Shown: piece by piece, positions 8,466 through 17,952 of the stretch
How positions within the stretch are numbered: the stretch's first letter is position 1
Layout: each line of letters opens with the position of its first letter
Source: Roseomonas gilardii subsp. gilardii
GTDB lineage: Bacteria; Pseudomonadota; Alphaproteobacteria; Acetobacterales; Acetobacteraceae
Direction: 5' to 3'
Assembly: GCF_023078375.1 (NCBI RefSeq)
Contig: NZ_CP095554.1
Location: forward strand, 2,406,501-2,470,500
Length of the DNA stretch: 64,000 nucleotides
The notes under the pieces: generated by a model
What the model was told of the DNA's origin: nothing
Databases searched by the model: none
What the model saw: the letters and a program-made list of their open reading frames with translations, nothing else
Translations under genes and position numbers: made by a program

Positions 8466-8915
8466 TCAGCGCGCCTGGACGGGGGGCGTGCCCGGCTCCG
8501 CCTCGGCGATCAGCGAGACGCGGGAAATGCCGGCGGCGGTGATGCGGCCCATGACCCGCAGGACCACGCCATAGGGGGTGTCGCGGTCGCCGCGCACATA
8601 GACGGGGGTGTCCGGATCGTCCCCCTGGGCTTCCTTGATGCGGGCGCCGACCTCGGCCTCCGGCACCTCGTCCTGCTTGATGAAGGTGCGGCCCTCGCGG
8701 TTCACCGTCAGCACCACGGGCGGCTTGGGCGCGGCGACGCGGGCGGCGGAGGTCTTGGGCAGGTTCACGGGAACGCCCACCACCATCATCGGGGCGGCCA
8801 CCATGAAGATGATCAGCAGCACGAGCATCACGTCCACCAGGGGCGTGACATTCATCTCGGCGAGCGGGCGTGCGTCGTCCTCGTCACCGCCGAGATCGGG
8901 TCCGGCAAAGGCCAT
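8466..8915 (-). CDS. exbD: Biopolymer transporter ExbD
   Basis: A 149-residue ExbD/TolR protein: short cytoplasmic N-terminus, one membrane helix carrying the conserved Asp (N-V-T-P-L-V-D-V-M-L-V-L-L, near residue 28), and a periplasmic domain ending in G-I-S-R-V-S-L-I-A-E. With ExbB it forms the proton-driven motor that energises TonB. It lies 11 bases after exbB and is followed directly by tonB, which favours ExbD over TolR. Confidence 0.93.
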   Translation of the reverse strand: MAFAGPDLGGDEDDARPLAEMNVTPLVDVMLVLLIIFMVAAPMMVVGVPVNLPKTSAARVAAPKPPVVLTVNREGRTFIKQDEVPEAEVGARIKEAQGDDPDTPVYVRGDRDTPYGVVLRVMGRITAAGISRVSLIAEAEPGTPPVQAR

Positions 8916-8926
8916 GGTGGAATGCC

Positions 8927-9652
8927 TTACTCCGCCGCGGCGCGCAGGCGGGTGTTGGTGCGGCGCGACAGGTTGGCGGCCAGATCCCCGGCGGCGGCGG
9001 CGCCTTCCTGGCGGATGCGGGCGATGGCCACGTTGAAGCGGTTATAGGCCATGACCGCCGGGATGGCGGCGAAGAGGCCGATCGCCGTGGCGAAGAGCGC
9101 CTCGGCGATACCCGGCGCCACGACGGCCAGCGAGGTGTCGTTGCTGGCGGCGATGCCCTGGAAGCTGTTCATGATGCCCCAGACTGTGCCGAACAGGCCG
9201 ACGAAGGGGGCGACGGAACCGGTCGTGGCCAGGATCGGCAGGCCCGGCTCGGCACGGCGCAGCGCCTTGGTCAGCATCCCGCGCATGGACCGTTCCATGC
9301 GGTCGCGGAACTCGGCGCGGCTCTCATCCTCCTCGCGCCCTTCGCGCCATTCACGCAGCCCGGCCTGCAGGGTCTCGCCCGCCAGCCCGTCCTGCTGCAC
9401 CGGGGCGCCGGTCGGCAACCCGTCATGCACGATGCGCGCGAAGTTGCGGACCTGGCGGCGCAGGCGGCCCAGGGTGATGGTCTTCTCGACCATGATCGCC
9501 CAGCAGGCGATCGAGGCCAGGATCAGCAGCAGCATCACCGCCTTCACCACGATATCGGCCTGCAGGAAGAGGCCCAGCATGGTGAGGTCGTGGGGCGGGG
9601 GCACCGGCACGGCGGGGAGGGCGGTGGCGGGAAGGGCGGCGTCCGGATTCAT
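8927..9652 (-). CDS. exbB: ExbB/MotA/TolQ-family proton channel protein
   Basis: A 241-residue protein with three predicted membrane helices: about residues 30-55, then 145-170 ([16 protein letters not shown]) and 185-210 ([20 protein letters not shown]), the family's signature pair. ExbB forms the pentameric inner-membrane channel that surrounds ExbD. Gene order with exbD and tonB marks it as ExbB rather than TolQ. Confidence 0.93.
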   Translation of the reverse strand: MNPDAALPATALPAVPVPPPHDLTMLGLFLQADIVVKAVMLLLILASIACWAIMVEKTITLGRLRRQVRNFARIVHDGLPTGAPVQQDGLAGETLQAGLREWREGREEDESRAEFRDRMERSMRGMLTKALRRAEPGLPILATTGSVAPFVGLFGTVWGIMNSFQGIAASNDTSLAVVAPGIAEALFATAIGLFAAIPAVMAYNRFNVAIARIRQEGAAAAGDLAANLSRRTNTRLRAAAE

Positions 9653-9731
9653 GGGGGTCAGACCCTCGGGCTCGGGGTTTCGTTGGCCAAGGCCCTGGCG
9701 AAGGGCGCTTCGCCGAAGGCAGTCGTCTGCA

Positions 9732-10289
9732 TCACTTGTCGAAGCTCACGCCCTGCACGCGCGATGAGGTCGCGATCCGCGGCAGGCAGGCGCTGCGCCC
9801 TTCCGGCTCCGGGCCACAGGCGAGGAGGTCGTTCAGCAGCACGCCGGTGATGCCGTCGCAGGGCAGGCCGGACAGGTCGAAGATCCGGGCCAGCGTCTTG
9901 TTGGCGGGCAGGGGACCGACATCCAGCGCCAGGCGCCGCGCGATCACCCCGTCCTTGCCGAAGAGGATCAGATCCAGCCGCAACGGGTCCAGGGCGGTGT
10001 CGCCTGGGTTGCGCATCAGCAGCCAGGCGCGGCAGCCGGCCGGCTGCAGGTCCGGCTTCGGCTCCAGCCGGTTCAGCTCCAGGCTGATGGGCCTGGGGGT
10101 ATCCTGCTGCGCCGCGGCCGGCAGGGCCAGGGCGGTAGCGGCGGTCAGGGAGAGGGCGGCGGTGAGAAGGCGGGACGCAGCCACCCTCACGCCGCTTCCG
10201 CGCCGCGGCGCAGCAGGAAAGGCGGAGAGGCTTTTCGCGTTGGCGCGGCCGGACCGGAGGAGGCTGTTCCGGATGGGGGGCTGCGGCAT
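9732..10289 (-). CDS. Exported protein of unknown function upstream of exbB
   Basis: About 185 residues from the ATG at 10289, which has GGAG six bases upstream. An internal R-R-G-S-G-V-R followed by a hydrophobic Ala/Leu stretch ends at L-P-A-A-A-Q, so it carries a Sec- or Tat-type signal; a GTG at 10190 would give a shorter standard signal peptide. The mature part has two Cys pairs (A-G-C-R-A-W and L-P-C-D-G, then L-A-C-G and S-A-C-L) that could form disulfides. It precedes exbB by 79 bases on the same strand and may belong to the same iron-uptake operon. No domain recognised. Confidence 0.6.
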   Translation of the reverse strand: MPQPPIRNSLLRSGRANAKSLSAFPAAPRRGSGVRVAASRLLTAALSLTAATALALPAAAQQDTPRPISLELNRLEPKPDLQPAGCRAWLLMRNPGDTALDPLRLDLILFGKDGVIARRLALDVGPLPANKTLARIFDLSGLPCDGITGVLLNDLLACGPEPEGRSACLPRIATSSRVQGVSFDK

Positions 10290-10419
10290 GCGGATCTCCG
10301 GTGAAAGACGGCGCACAAGGGCGCGGCACCACGGCCCCGGCGCCGGGGAAGCCCGGTCGGACAGGGAAGATGGCACCGCAGCAATGTCGGGCTGTCTTTC
10401 GCTCCTGGCGATCGGTTTA

Positions 10420-10438
10420 GCAAGTGAGAATTGCTTGC
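10420..10438. promoter_or_regulatory. Candidate Fur-like operator ahead of the exb/ton operon
   Basis: A 19-base imperfect inverted repeat, GCAAGTGAGAATTGCTTGC, about 130 bases upstream of the exported-protein gene that leads into exbB-exbD-tonB. The length and the TGAGAAT core resemble Fur boxes, and the operon is of the iron-uptake type; the right half matches poorly. The rest of the 375-base stretch 10290-10664 shows no gene. Confidence 0.35.
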
Positions 10439-10664
10439 AAATAACCGGTCGCAATCCTGTTCCTCGGGCAGGTCATGGCCCATGGACGTGTCCCATCTCC
10501 CCGGCCGCTGGTGGAGAGGCTCTGCCTTCCCCCCGGACCAGAAGGTGCGGCGCCTCACCGGAGGTGCCCAGGCTGGGACAGGCCCCAGGAAGCCGCCGCC
10601 CGCAGCATACCGGCCGGCCTTCCGGACGGCCCACCGGCGCTGTGGGCGAAACCGCCGGGCGATG

Positions 10665-10937
10665 TCAGAGCGCGGCGGTGGCCGACTGGTGCGAGTAGAG
10701 GTCGGTCGCCCGCACCTGTGCGCCGCTGAGACCCGCCAGCGTGACCGGAATCCGGTCGGCGATGCGTCCGTTGCCGGCCACGGCCACGATATGCGTGCCA
10801 GTCTGGTGCGTGGTCGGCCCGCCGCCCGCGAAGAGGTCGTAGGCGACCTCGGCGCTGTTGCCACCGGTGAAGCTGTCGCCCTGCACCTCGATAAACCGGC
10901 CGCCATCGAGGATGGCGCGGAGCTGGATATGCGGCAC
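10665..10937 (-). CDS. Small protein of unknown function, in frame after the LGFP-repeat gene
   Basis: Ninety residues from a GTG at 10937 with GAAGG seven bases upstream. The sequence is beta-rich, with D-G-G-R-F-I-E-V-Q-G-D-S-F-T-G-G near residue 10 and a G-T-H-I-V-A-V-A-G-N-G strand later. No family recognised. The frame is the same as that of the upstream LGFP gene, from which only a TAG and 15 codons separate it, and those 15 codons contain no further stop. It may therefore be the C-terminal domain of one longer protein cut by a nonsense codon, or a separate coupled gene. Confidence 0.5.
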   Translation of the reverse strand: MPHIQLRAILDGGRFIEVQGDSFTGGNSAEVAYDLFAGGGPTTHQTGTHIVAVAGNGRIADRIPVTLAGLSGAQVRATDLYSHQSATAAL

Positions 10938-10982
10938 GGGGACGCCTTCGCCGATATGTTCATGCGCGCCGCCGGCTGACGT

Positions 10983-11489
10983 CTAGCGCATCATCCCGCC
11001 CTGGAAGCGCTGCATCCGGCCACCGCCGGGCTGGTCGCGCTCCTCCTCCAGCGGGTAGTGCAGGGCGCTTTTCTCCCAGCCCATCTGCGCCCAGCGGTCG
11101 CGGATGGCACCATAGACCTCATGCGGGCCGGTGGCCGGCGTCCAGTAGATGGAGGCTTCCGGACGGCCCGGGCGCTGCATCGCGCGGAAGTGGTTGAAGC
11201 GCCCGACCTGGTCGGGGCAGCTGGTCTCGTCGTTGATCGGATAGCCGAACTGCTCCCGCCCGATCTGGCGCCAGCGGACGCCAATCGCGCCGTAGACTAG
11301 GTGCGCCCCGGTATTCGGATGCCAAACGATGGTCTGGCCGCTCTGGAAATCCTGGAACCGCCCGGTGCCGTCAAAGGTCGGCGTTTCGTTGTTGAGAGGC
11401 GCGCCGAGGCGCCCGCCGAGGCCGCCGAGGCTTAGCCACTTCTTCTCGATATCCCCGAAAACCACGAGGTTCCCTACTTGAGTCGGCAT
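10983..11489 (-). CDS. LGFP-repeat protein
   Basis: A 168-residue protein without signal peptide, built from about three LGFP-type repeats of some 50 residues. Landmarks are I-E-K-K-W-L-S-L-G-G-L-G-G-R-L-G-A-P near residue 12, I-G-V-R-W-R-Q-I-G-R-E-Q-F-G-Y-P-I-N near 70 and I-R-D-R-W-A-Q-M-G-W-E near 125, each followed by an aromatic-rich strand (I-V-W-H-P-N-T-G-A-H; I-Y-W-T-P-A-T-G-P-H). LGFP repeats occur mainly in cell-wall-associated proteins of Actinobacteria. Start chosen for its GGGAG; an upstream start would add arginine/proline-rich sequence. It ends in TAG, in frame with the next gene. Confidence 0.75.
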   Translation of the reverse strand: MPTQVGNLVVFGDIEKKWLSLGGLGGRLGAPLNNETPTFDGTGRFQDFQSGQTIVWHPNTGAHLVYGAIGVRWRQIGREQFGYPINDETSCPDQVGRFNHFRAMQRPGRPEASIYWTPATGPHEVYGAIRDRWAQMGWEKSALHYPLEEERDQPGGGRMQRFQGGMMR

Positions 11490-11832
11490 CGTCCTGCTCC
11501 CTGGATCATGTCCACAGGGGGAGCCTGGACGTGGGCGGCTGGGGTTTCGCCCCGCAAATGGAGCAGGGCGGGATGACGCCGCGGTCATGTCGTTCTGATA
11601 AAGGAATAAACCGACGCGGGCTTGGCCAGGATCAGAAACCTATCCGGGCGCAGGCCGACCCGCCGCGACGGTCATGTTGCCCTTGCTGGCCGGGCTGTGC
11701 CTGATGGAGGTCTCGCCATGAGAACGGCGCGGGCAGATGCCGCCTCACCCGATCGTGATCAGGCTCGGCCTGTTGCCGCGGCGCTGGGACGGGAACTCGG
11801 GGGAAGGGGAAAGCCCGTCAGAAGCCGCCACC
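11490..11832. other. Non-coding stretch between queC and the LGFP gene
   Basis: No supported gene on either strand. It should contain the promoter for the LGFP gene (minus strand) and the 3' end of the queG-queC transcript. No clear terminator hairpin with a T run is visible. Confidence 0.35.
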
Positions 11833-12552
11833 TCAGCCCGGCGGCTCGGCGACGAAGCCTTGCCAGCCCCGTGCACGTAGCTCGCAGGCGGGACAGGTGC
11901 CGCAGCCATAGCCCCAGGGATGGCGATGCGTGCGGTCGCCCAGATAGCAGGTGTGGCTGTCCTCCAGGATCAGCTCCACGAGCTCCTGCCCGCCGAGGTC
12001 GCGGGCGAGGCGCCAGGTGGCGGGCTTGTCGCGCCACATCAGCGGGGTGTGGAGGACGAAGCGGCGTTCCATGCCGAGATTGATGGCCACCTGCAGCGCC
12101 TTGAGCGTGTCGTCGCGGCAATCCGGATAGCCGGAGTAGTCCGTCTCGCACATGCCGCCGACGAGATGGCGCAGTCCCCGGCGATAGGCGAGGGCCGCGG
12201 CGAAAGTGACGAAGAGGAGGTTGCGGCCGGGCACGAAGGTATTGGGCAGCCCGTCCTCGCGCATCCGGATCGCGATCTCCGCCGTCATGGCGGTGTCGGA
12301 CACCTGCGACAGCGCCTCCAGCGGCAGGGTGTGGTCGGGTCCGAGCTTCGCCGCCCAGCGCGGGAAGCGTTCCGCGAGGCGCCGGCGGAAGGTGTCGCGG
12401 CATTCCAGTTCCACCCGGTGGCGCTGGCCGTAGTCGAAGCCCAGCGTCTCCACATGGGCGAAGCGGTCCAGCGCCCAAGCGAGGCAGGTGGCGCTGTCCT
12501 GGCCGCCGCTGAACAGGACCAGGGCGCCGTCCCCGGAAAGATTGTCGGTCAT
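11833..12552 (-). CDS. queC: 7-cyano-7-deazaguanine synthase QueC
   Basis: A 239-residue enzyme that converts 7-carboxy-7-deazaguanine to preQ0 with ATP and ammonia. The PP-loop [10 protein letters not shown] lies near residue 15, with G-F-D-Y-G-Q-R-H near 38. The C-terminal zinc site is complete: S-H-T-C-Y followed by [10 protein letters not shown]. The ATG overlaps the queG stop (ATGA), so queG and queC are co-translated. The later pathway genes queF, tgt and queA lie 4 kb away; queD and queE are not in the window. Confidence 0.95.
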   Translation of the reverse strand: MTDNLSGDGALVLFSGGQDSATCLAWALDRFAHVETLGFDYGQRHRVELECRDTFRRRLAERFPRWAAKLGPDHTLPLEALSQVSDTAMTAEIAIRMREDGLPNTFVPGRNLLFVTFAAALAYRRGLRHLVGGMCETDYSGYPDCRDDTLKALQVAINLGMERRFVLHTPLMWRDKPATWRLARDLGGQELVELILEDSHTCYLGDRTHRHPWGYGCGTCPACELRARGWQGFVAEPPG

Positions 12553-13664
12553 GGCGTGAGGTTCTCCAGGCGGGAAACGGCCCAGGCGGCCGCCTCCGCC
12601 ACCACGGGGTCGGGGTCTCCGGCGAGGCGGCGCGCTTCGGGCAGGAGCGACGGGTCGGCCGAGTTGCCGATGGCATAGAGCACGTTGCGGACGAAGCGGT
12701 CGCGGCCGATGCGCTTGATGGGGGAGCCGGAGAAGAGCGCGCGGAAGGCGGCGTCGTCCAGCACGGCCAGATCCGCCAGGCGCGGGGCGGCGAGGTCCTC
12801 CCGCCCGATCAGGGCCGGCTCGGTGGCGGCCCGGGCGAACTTGTTCCAGGGACAGGCGGCAAGGCAGTCGTCGCAGCCATAGATGCGGTTGCCAAGCCGC
12901 GGGCGCAGCGCCTCCGGGACCGGCCCCTTGTGCTCGATGGTGAGGTAGGAGACGCAGCGGCGGGCATCGAGCCGGTAGGGGCCGAGGAAGGCATCGGTCG
13001 GGCAAGCGGTCAGGCAGCGGTGGCACTGGCCGCAATGGTCCGTCTCCGCAGCATCGGGCGCGAGGTCGAGCGTGGTATAGACCTCGCCCAGGAAGAGCCA
13101 GGAGCCGTGCGCGCGGGACACCAGGTTGCTGTGCTTGCCCTGCCAGCCGATCCCGGCCTGCTGGGCGAGCGGCTTTTCCGCCACCGGCGCGGTGTCCACG
13201 AAGACCTTGAGCTCCATGGGAGATTCGCCTCCGGCGAAGCGGGCCATCATCCAGCGGGCCAGGGCCTTCAGCCGCTTCTTCACCACGTCATGATAATCGC
13301 GGTGGCGGGCATAGACGCTGATCGTGCCGCGATCGGGGCGGGACAGGTTGGCGAGCGGGTCCTCCTCCGGCCCGTAATTCATGCCGAGGCTGATCACCGA
13401 GACGGCCTCCGGCCAGAGCGCCCGCGGGTGGCTGCGCTGCTCGGCGCGCTCGGCCAGCCAGCCCATCTCTCCATGCATCCCGGCCTCCAGGAAGGCCCCC
13501 AGGCGCTCGCGCACCTCCGGCCCGAGATGCGCACGGGCGAAGCCCACCGCGTCGAAGCCCAGGCGCAGGGCCTCGTCCCGGATGGCGTCGCGAGCGGTGC
13601 CCGGGGCCGGCGGAGCGGGGCTGGCCGTGTCGGGACGGGATGTGGCGCGGAGGGTGGCGGACAT
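12549..13664 (-). CDS. queG: Epoxyqueuosine reductase QueG
   Basis: A 371-residue cobalamin-dependent iron-sulfur enzyme that reduces epoxyqueuosine in tRNA to queuosine, the last pathway step. Two 4Fe-4S motifs are visible: [13 protein letters not shown] near residue 215 and [11 protein letters not shown] near 265. A HEAT-like C-terminus ([12 protein letters not shown]) follows. Start M-S-A-T-L at 13664; the first 25 residues are Pro/Ala/Thr-rich and not conserved. First gene of the queG-queC pair. Confidence 0.95.
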   Translation of the reverse strand: MSATLRATSRPDTASPAPPAPGTARDAIRDEALRLGFDAVGFARAHLGPEVRERLGAFLEAGMHGEMGWLAERAEQRSHPRALWPEAVSVISLGMNYGPEEDPLANLSRPDRGTISVYARHRDYHDVVKKRLKALARWMMARFAGGESPMELKVFVDTAPVAEKPLAQQAGIGWQGKHSNLVSRAHGSWLFLGEVYTTLDLAPDAAETDHCGQCHRCLTACPTDAFLGPYRLDARRCVSYLTIEHKGPVPEALRPRLGNRIYGCDDCLAACPWNKFARAATEPALIGREDLAAPRLADLAVLDDAAFRALFSGSPIKRIGRDRFVRNVLYAIGNSADPSLLPEARRLAGDPDPVVAEAAAWAVSRLENLTP

Positions 13665-13778
13665 GGTTCCGGCCCTATCTGTCGCCCCCGGCACCGCACT
13701 GCAAGGATGGACGCGCGCCGGCGGGGAGTCATGCCAGGGGGCGATAGCGGGGTGATGGCCGAGAGGGAGTCGGGGGCG

Positions 13779-14546
13779 ATGGAGAAGGAATTCGCGGGGC
13801 GGCGCGTGGTGGTGATGGGCGGCAGCCGGGGCATCGGGCGTTCCACGGCGCTGCTCTTCGCCGCGCGCGGAGCCGCCGTGTCGATCTGCGCGCGCGGCGC
13901 CGCGACGCTGGAGGAAACGCGCCAGGAGATCGCCGCCCTCGGCGGCCTGGCCCATGCCGGGGTGGCCGACCTGTCGCGGGAGGCGGATATCGCCCGCTAC
14001 ATCCCCGAGGCGGCGGCGGCGCTGGGGGGCCTCGACGTGCTGGTGAACAACGCCTCGGGCTTCGGCATGTCGGATGACGAGGCGGGCTGGGCGGCCTCGC
14101 TGAACGTCGATGTCATGGCGGTGGTGCGGGCGAGCCACGCGGCGCTGCCCTTCCTGGAGGCATCGCCGCGGGAGAAGGGCGGCGGCAGCATCGTCAACAT
14201 CGCCTCGATCTCGGCGATGCGGGCCTCGGCGCGCTCGGCGCCCTATGGGGCGGTGAAGGCCGCGGTGATCCATTACACCGGCAGCCAGGGGAAGATGCTG
14301 GCGCGCCGGGGTATCCGCGCGAACTGCGTGGCGCCGGGCTCCATCGAGTTTCCTGGCGGAAGCTGGGAGCAGCGCCGGCTGGCGGGGGAGAAGCTCTATG
14401 CCGACACCCTGGCCTCGATCCCCTCCGGACGGCTGGGCCGCCCGGAGGAGGTCGCGGAGGTCATCGCCTTCCTGGCCTCGCCGCGCGCGAGCTGGGTGAC
14501 GGGGCAGACCATCGTGGTGGATGGCGGCCAGCTCGTCGGCCCCTGA
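13779..14546 (+). CDS. SDR family oxidoreductase
   Basis: A 255-residue short-chain dehydrogenase/reductase. It has the cofactor motif G-G-S-R-G-I-G near residue 14, the N-N-A-S-G strand near 90, the catalytic Ser in N-I-A-S-I-S and Y-G-A-V-K near 155, and the C-terminal G-Q-T-I-V-V-D-G-G. An Arg in the cofactor turn (C-A-R-G) suggests NADP(H). The substrate cannot be told. Start at 13779 with GGGAG upstream; an ATG at 13755 would add eight residues. Divergent from queG and convergent with the Ldh2-type gene. Confidence 0.9.
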   Translation: MEKEFAGRRVVVMGGSRGIGRSTALLFAARGAAVSICARGAATLEETRQEIAALGGLAHAGVADLSREADIARYIPEAAAALGGLDVLVNNASGFGMSDDEAGWAASLNVDVMAVVRASHAALPFLEASPREKGGGSIVNIASISAMRASARSAPYGAVKAAVIHYTGSQGKMLARRGIRANCVAPGSIEFPGGSWEQRRLAGEKLYADTLASIPSGRLGRPEEVAEVIAFLASPRASWVTGQTIVVDGGQLVGP

Positions 14547-14578
14547 CGGACAGGGACCGGCAAAACGGGCGGAGGGCC

Positions 14579-15664
14579 TCAGCCTTCCGCCTGGACCCCC
14601 ACGGACCGGGCCGCGGCGACGATCCCGGCCCAGCTCGTCTCGTCGATGGGGATGCCCTCGGCGAGGCGCCGCGCCATGGTCCGGCGCTCCGGCTCCCCGG
14701 CCACCAGTACCTCCTCGCCCGGCTGCGGCGGGGACGCCTTCACATGCGCGATGCAAGCGGCGACCTCCCGCTGGAACTCCGCCACGTCGCCCAGCCGGGC
14801 GGGGTCGAAGACGAAGCTCAGCATGTTGTTGACGATGCCGCGCCGGGGGCTGTCATCCCCGACATTCGGCCCGCCGCCGCTCAGGCCGCCGGCCAGCACC
14901 TCGCACATCAGCGACAGGCCGAAGCCCTTGTGCCCGCCGAAGGGCAGCAGGCAGCCATGGGCGCCCTGGCCATCGGCATTGCCGGCCCCCTTGTCCTGCG
15001 TGCCGTAGAGGGCGTTGGGATCGTCCGTCGGGCGCCCCTCCGCATCCAGCAGCACCGGGGCGGGCAGCTTCTTGCCGGCATTGCGGGCGACGCGGACCTT
15101 GCCCATGGCGATGGCGCTGGTGGCGAAATCCAGTACCAGGGGCGGCTGGCCCTCGCCGCAGGGCACGGCGATGCAGAAGGGGTTGGTCTGCAGCCGCCCG
15201 TCGCTGCCGTTATGGGGCGCGACGAAATAGCTGGGGCCGAGCCGCACATTGGCGAAGTGGATCGAGATCAGCCCGGCGGCGGCCGCCATCTCGCCGAAGG
15301 CGCCGATGCGGGCGAGGTGGTGGGAGTCGCGGATCGCCGCCACGGCGATGCCGGTGGTGCGCACGCGGTCGATGGCCCAGCGCATCACCTCGCGCCCGAT
15401 CACCTGGCCGAAGGCGTCGCGGGCATCCACCACCGCGAAGGGGCCGTCGTCGCGCAGGAAGCGGGGCGGCGTGTTGGGCACCAGATGCCCGTCCTTGCAG
15501 TCCTGGAGATAGTCCGGGATCAACCCGACGCCGTGGCTGTCATGCCCCTTGAGATTGGCCTCCACCAGATCGCCGGCGACGGTCGCGGCCTCCCCGGGGC
15601 TGCTGCCGGCGGCCTGGAAGATGCTGGCGGTGAGGGATTGCAGGCGATCGCAGGCGATCAGCAT
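14579..15664 (-). CDS. Ldh2-family malate/L-lactate dehydrogenase-type oxidoreductase
   Basis: A 361-residue protein of the Ldh2/YlbC NAD(P)-dependent family, which is unrelated to classical lactate dehydrogenase. Landmarks: [11 protein letters not shown] near residue 40, the catalytic [10 protein letters not shown] near 110, [11 protein letters not shown] near 235. Members act on malate, lactate, ureidoglycolate, delta-1-piperideine-2-carboxylate or sulfolactate; the substrate is not decided by sequence. Monocistronic. Confidence 0.88.
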   Translation of the reverse strand: MLIACDRLQSLTASIFQAAGSSPGEAATVAGDLVEANLKGHDSHGVGLIPDYLQDCKDGHLVPNTPPRFLRDDGPFAVVDARDAFGQVIGREVMRWAIDRVRTTGIAVAAIRDSHHLARIGAFGEMAAAAGLISIHFANVRLGPSYFVAPHNGSDGRLQTNPFCIAVPCGEGQPPLVLDFATSAIAMGKVRVARNAGKKLPAPVLLDAEGRPTDDPNALYGTQDKGAGNADGQGAHGCLLPFGGHKGFGLSLMCEVLAGGLSGGGPNVGDDSPRRGIVNNMLSFVFDPARLGDVAEFQREVAACIAHVKASPPQPGEEVLVAGEPERRTMARRLAEGIPIDETSWAGIVAAARSVGVQAEG

Positions 15665-15894
15665 GGCGGGTTCTCGCTCCCTGTGACGGGTTCTTGGGGC
15701 TCTGATTCCTGCCCGGAAGCCTGGACGCGGAGGGGCGGGTGCACAAGCCGCGCGGGCCGCATGGCGGCCACCGGCCAGGGGAACTCCGTGGCGGGAAAAG
15801 AGCCGTTTGGCCGTTTGGGCATTCCATGTGCGGGCCGAAGAGACTATCTGCCCCCGGTTCAGACGTTTTTTCTTCAAGTCACGGTGATTGCTTC

Positions 15895-16113
15895 ATGACC
15901 CCTGCCGAGATCGCCCAGGTCCAGGCCCATCTGCGCAAGCAGTTCAACAACCAGCAGATCGTGGTGGCTGCGCCGAAGCGCCGTGGCGGCAGCGTGGAAC
16001 TGCGCATCGGCGACGAGTTCATCGGCACCATCCACCGCGATGCCGAGGATGGCGAGGTCTCCTACGCCATCCAGATGGTGGTGCTGGCCGAGGACCTGAA
16101 CCAGATCGACTGA
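15895..16113 (+). CDS. DUF3126 family protein
   Basis: A 72-residue protein of the alphaproteobacterial DUF3126 family: helix with I-A-Q-V-Q-A-H-L-R-K-Q-F, then strands with V-E-L-R-I-G-D-E-F-I-G-T-I-H-R-D-A-E-D-G-E and a final D-L-N-Q-I-D. The function is unknown and the protein is cytoplasmic. A long palindrome at 16121-16144 separates it from convergent queF. Confidence 0.85.
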   Translation: MTPAEIAQVQAHLRKQFNNQQIVVAAPKRRGGSVELRIGDEFIGTIHRDAEDGEVSYAIQMVVLAEDLNQID

Positions 16114-16120
16114 TGCGGAT

Positions 16121-16144
16121 GGCGGCCTGCCGTGGCAGGCCGCC
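16121..16144. terminator. Palindromic hairpin between DUF3126 and queF
   Basis: GGCGGCCTGCC and GGCAGGCCGCC pair perfectly over a GT centre. The hairpin sits between two convergent genes and could terminate both, although no T run follows on either strand. Confidence 0.5.
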
Positions 16145-16177
16145 GGATCGCGGCCTCCGCTCCCGGTCCCGTTCCGC

Positions 16178-16726
16178 TCAGCCCCGGCCGCGATAGCCCG
16201 GCACGTCCTGCGGCGGAATCCAGACCCCCTCCGGCGCCGCACCCGTCTGCCAGAAAACGTCGATCGGGATGCCGCCGCGCGGATACCAGTAGCCGCCGAT
16301 GCGCAGCCAGTGCGGCTTCAGCTCCCGCACCAGCCGGTCGCCGATCTCCACCGTGCAGGCCTCGTGGAAGGCGCCATGGTTGCGGAAGGAGGTCAGGTAG
16401 AGCTTGAGCGACTTGCTCTCCACCAGCCAGCCATCGGGCACATAGTCGATCACCAGATGCGCGAAATCCGGCTGCCCCGTGATGGGGCAGAGCGAGGTGA
16501 ATTCCGGTGCGGTGAAGCGGACGCAATAGCGCTTGTCCGGATGCGGGTTCGGCACGCGCTCCAGCCGCGCCTCCTCCGGCGAGGCGGGCTGGGCGGTGTG
16601 CTGGCCGAGCATGGTCAGCCCTGCCAGGGGATTGATGCCGGGGCTGCCCGGCGGGAGGTCGGCGGCGCTCTCATGGCCGGGGGTGGGGCGGCCGGTGGTG
16701 CCGGAGGAGGTGTCGTTGTCGCTCAT
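16178..16726 (-). CDS. queF: NADPH-dependent 7-cyano-7-deazaguanine reductase QueF
   Basis: A 182-residue unimodular QueF that reduces preQ0 nitrile to preQ1 amine. It has the nucleophile Cys in [11 protein letters not shown] near residue 80, the E-S-K-S-L-K-L-Y-L motif near 103 and F-H-E-A near 120. About 40 N-terminal residues are Gly/Pro/Ser-rich and look disordered. Its ATG overlaps the tgt stop (ATGA), so it is third in a queA-tgt-queF operon. Confidence 0.95.
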   Translation of the reverse strand: MSDNDTSSGTTGRPTPGHESAADLPPGSPGINPLAGLTMLGQHTAQPASPEEARLERVPNPHPDKRYCVRFTAPEFTSLCPITGQPDFAHLVIDYVPDGWLVESKSLKLYLTSFRNHGAFHEACTVEIGDRLVRELKPHWLRIGGYWYPRGGIPIDVFWQTGAAPEGVWIPPQDVPGYRGRG

Positions 16727-17952
16727 GCTTCTGCACTCGTTGCGGGGGCGGGGCCGCCCGCCGGGCCACCCGTGGGATCGGCCGAGGCGCGGCCGGCGGA
16801 AGGGAGCGTGGCCTGGCCCGTGGACGCGGCGGCGGTCTCCGCGGCGCCCTCCGCCCATCCGGCCCCGATGCGCGCGGCCTCGTCCTCGAACCGCCCTTCC
16901 AGGATGGCATCGCGCAGCCGCGCCATCAGCCTCTGATAGTACCGGATGTTGTGCCAGGTCAGCAGCATCGGGCCGAGCATCTCCTCGGCCTTGAAGAGAT
17001 GGTTCAGATAGGCGCGGCTGTGCCGGGTGCAGGCGGGGCAGTCGCATTCCGGGTCGAGCGGCCGCAGGTCCTCGGCGAATTTCGCATTCCGCAGGTTCAT
17101 CACGCCGCGCGAGGTATAGGCGCGCGCGGTGCGGCCCGAACGCGTCGGGATCACGCAGTCGAACATGTCGATGCCGCGCCGGACGGCGCCGATGATGTCG
17201 GAGGGCGTGCCGACCCCCATCAGATAGCGCGGCTTGTCCCGGGGCAGCAGCGGCGTGGTGACGTCGAGGGTGGAGAACATCATCTCCTGCCCCTCGCCGA
17301 CCGCGAGGCCGCCGACCGCATAGCCCTCGAAGCCGATCTCCGTCAGCGCCCTCACGCTCTCGGCGCGCAGCCCGGCATAGACGCTGCCCTGCACGATGCC
17401 GAACAGGCCATAGCCGGGGCGCGGCACGAAGGCCTCGCGGCAGCGGGCGGCCCAGAGCATGGACTGGCGCATGGATTTCGCGGCCTCCTCCTCCGTGGCG
17501 GGGAAGGGGGTGCATTCGTCCAGGCACATGGTCACGTCGGCATCCAGCAGGTGCTGGATCTCGATGGAACGCTCCGGCGTCAGCCGGTGCTTCGAGCCGT
17601 CGATATGCGAGTGGAAGGTGACGCCATCGGCATCCATCTTCCGCAGCTTGCTCAGCGACATGACCTGGAAGCCGCCGGAGTCCGTCAGGATCGGGCCGGA
17701 CCAGTCGACCATCCGGTGCAGCCCGCCCAGGCGGCCGACGCGCTCCGCGCCGGGGCGCAGCATCAGGTGATAGGTGTTGCCCAGGATCATGCGGGCGCCG
17801 GTGGCGCGCACCGCGTCGGCGGTCATCGCCTTCACCGTGCCGGCGGTGCCCACGGGCATGAAGACCGGCGTCGGCACCTCCCCATGCGCGGTATGCAGCA
17901 TGCCCGCGCGGGCGCCGCCATCGGTGGTCTCGAGCGTGAAGGACAGGGTCAC
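16723..17952 (-). CDS. tgt: tRNA-guanine(34) transglycosylase Tgt
   Basis: A 409-residue enzyme that exchanges guanine 34 of GUN-anticodon tRNAs for preQ1. Visible: the proton-accepting Asp in D-S-G-G-F-Q-V-M near residue 91, G-I-V-Q-G-S near 185, G-G-L-A-V-G-E-G near 215, the nucleophilic Asp in F-D-C-V-I-P-T-R near 264 and the zinc site C-D-C-P-A-C followed by H. About 35 Ala/Pro/Gly-rich residues extend the C-terminus. It starts with GTG overlapping the queA stop. Confidence 0.96.
   Translation of the reverse strand: MTLSFTLETTDGGARAGMLHTAHGEVPTPVFMPVGTAGTVKAMTADAVRATGARMILGNTYHLMLRPGAERVGRLGGLHRMVDWSGPILTDSGGFQVMSLSKLRKMDADGVTFHSHIDGSKHRLTPERSIEIQHLLDADVTMCLDECTPFPATEEEAAKSMRQSMLWAARCREAFVPRPGYGLFGIVQGSVYAGLRAESVRALTEIGFEGYAVGGLAVGEGQEMMFSTLDVTTPLLPRDKPRYLMGVGTPSDIIGAVRRGIDMFDCVIPTRSGRTARAYTSRGVMNLRNAKFAEDLRPLDPECDCPACTRHSRAYLNHLFKAEEMLGPMLLTWHNIRYYQRLMARLRDAILEGRFEDEAARIGAGWAEGAAETAAASTGQATLPSAGRASADPTGGPAGGPAPATSAEA

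Noticed and set aside
10431-10979. 182-residue plus-strand frame opposite the 90-residue protein
   Set aside because: No ribosome-binding site, composition typical of an antisense frame, and it crosses the promoter region of the exb/ton operon.
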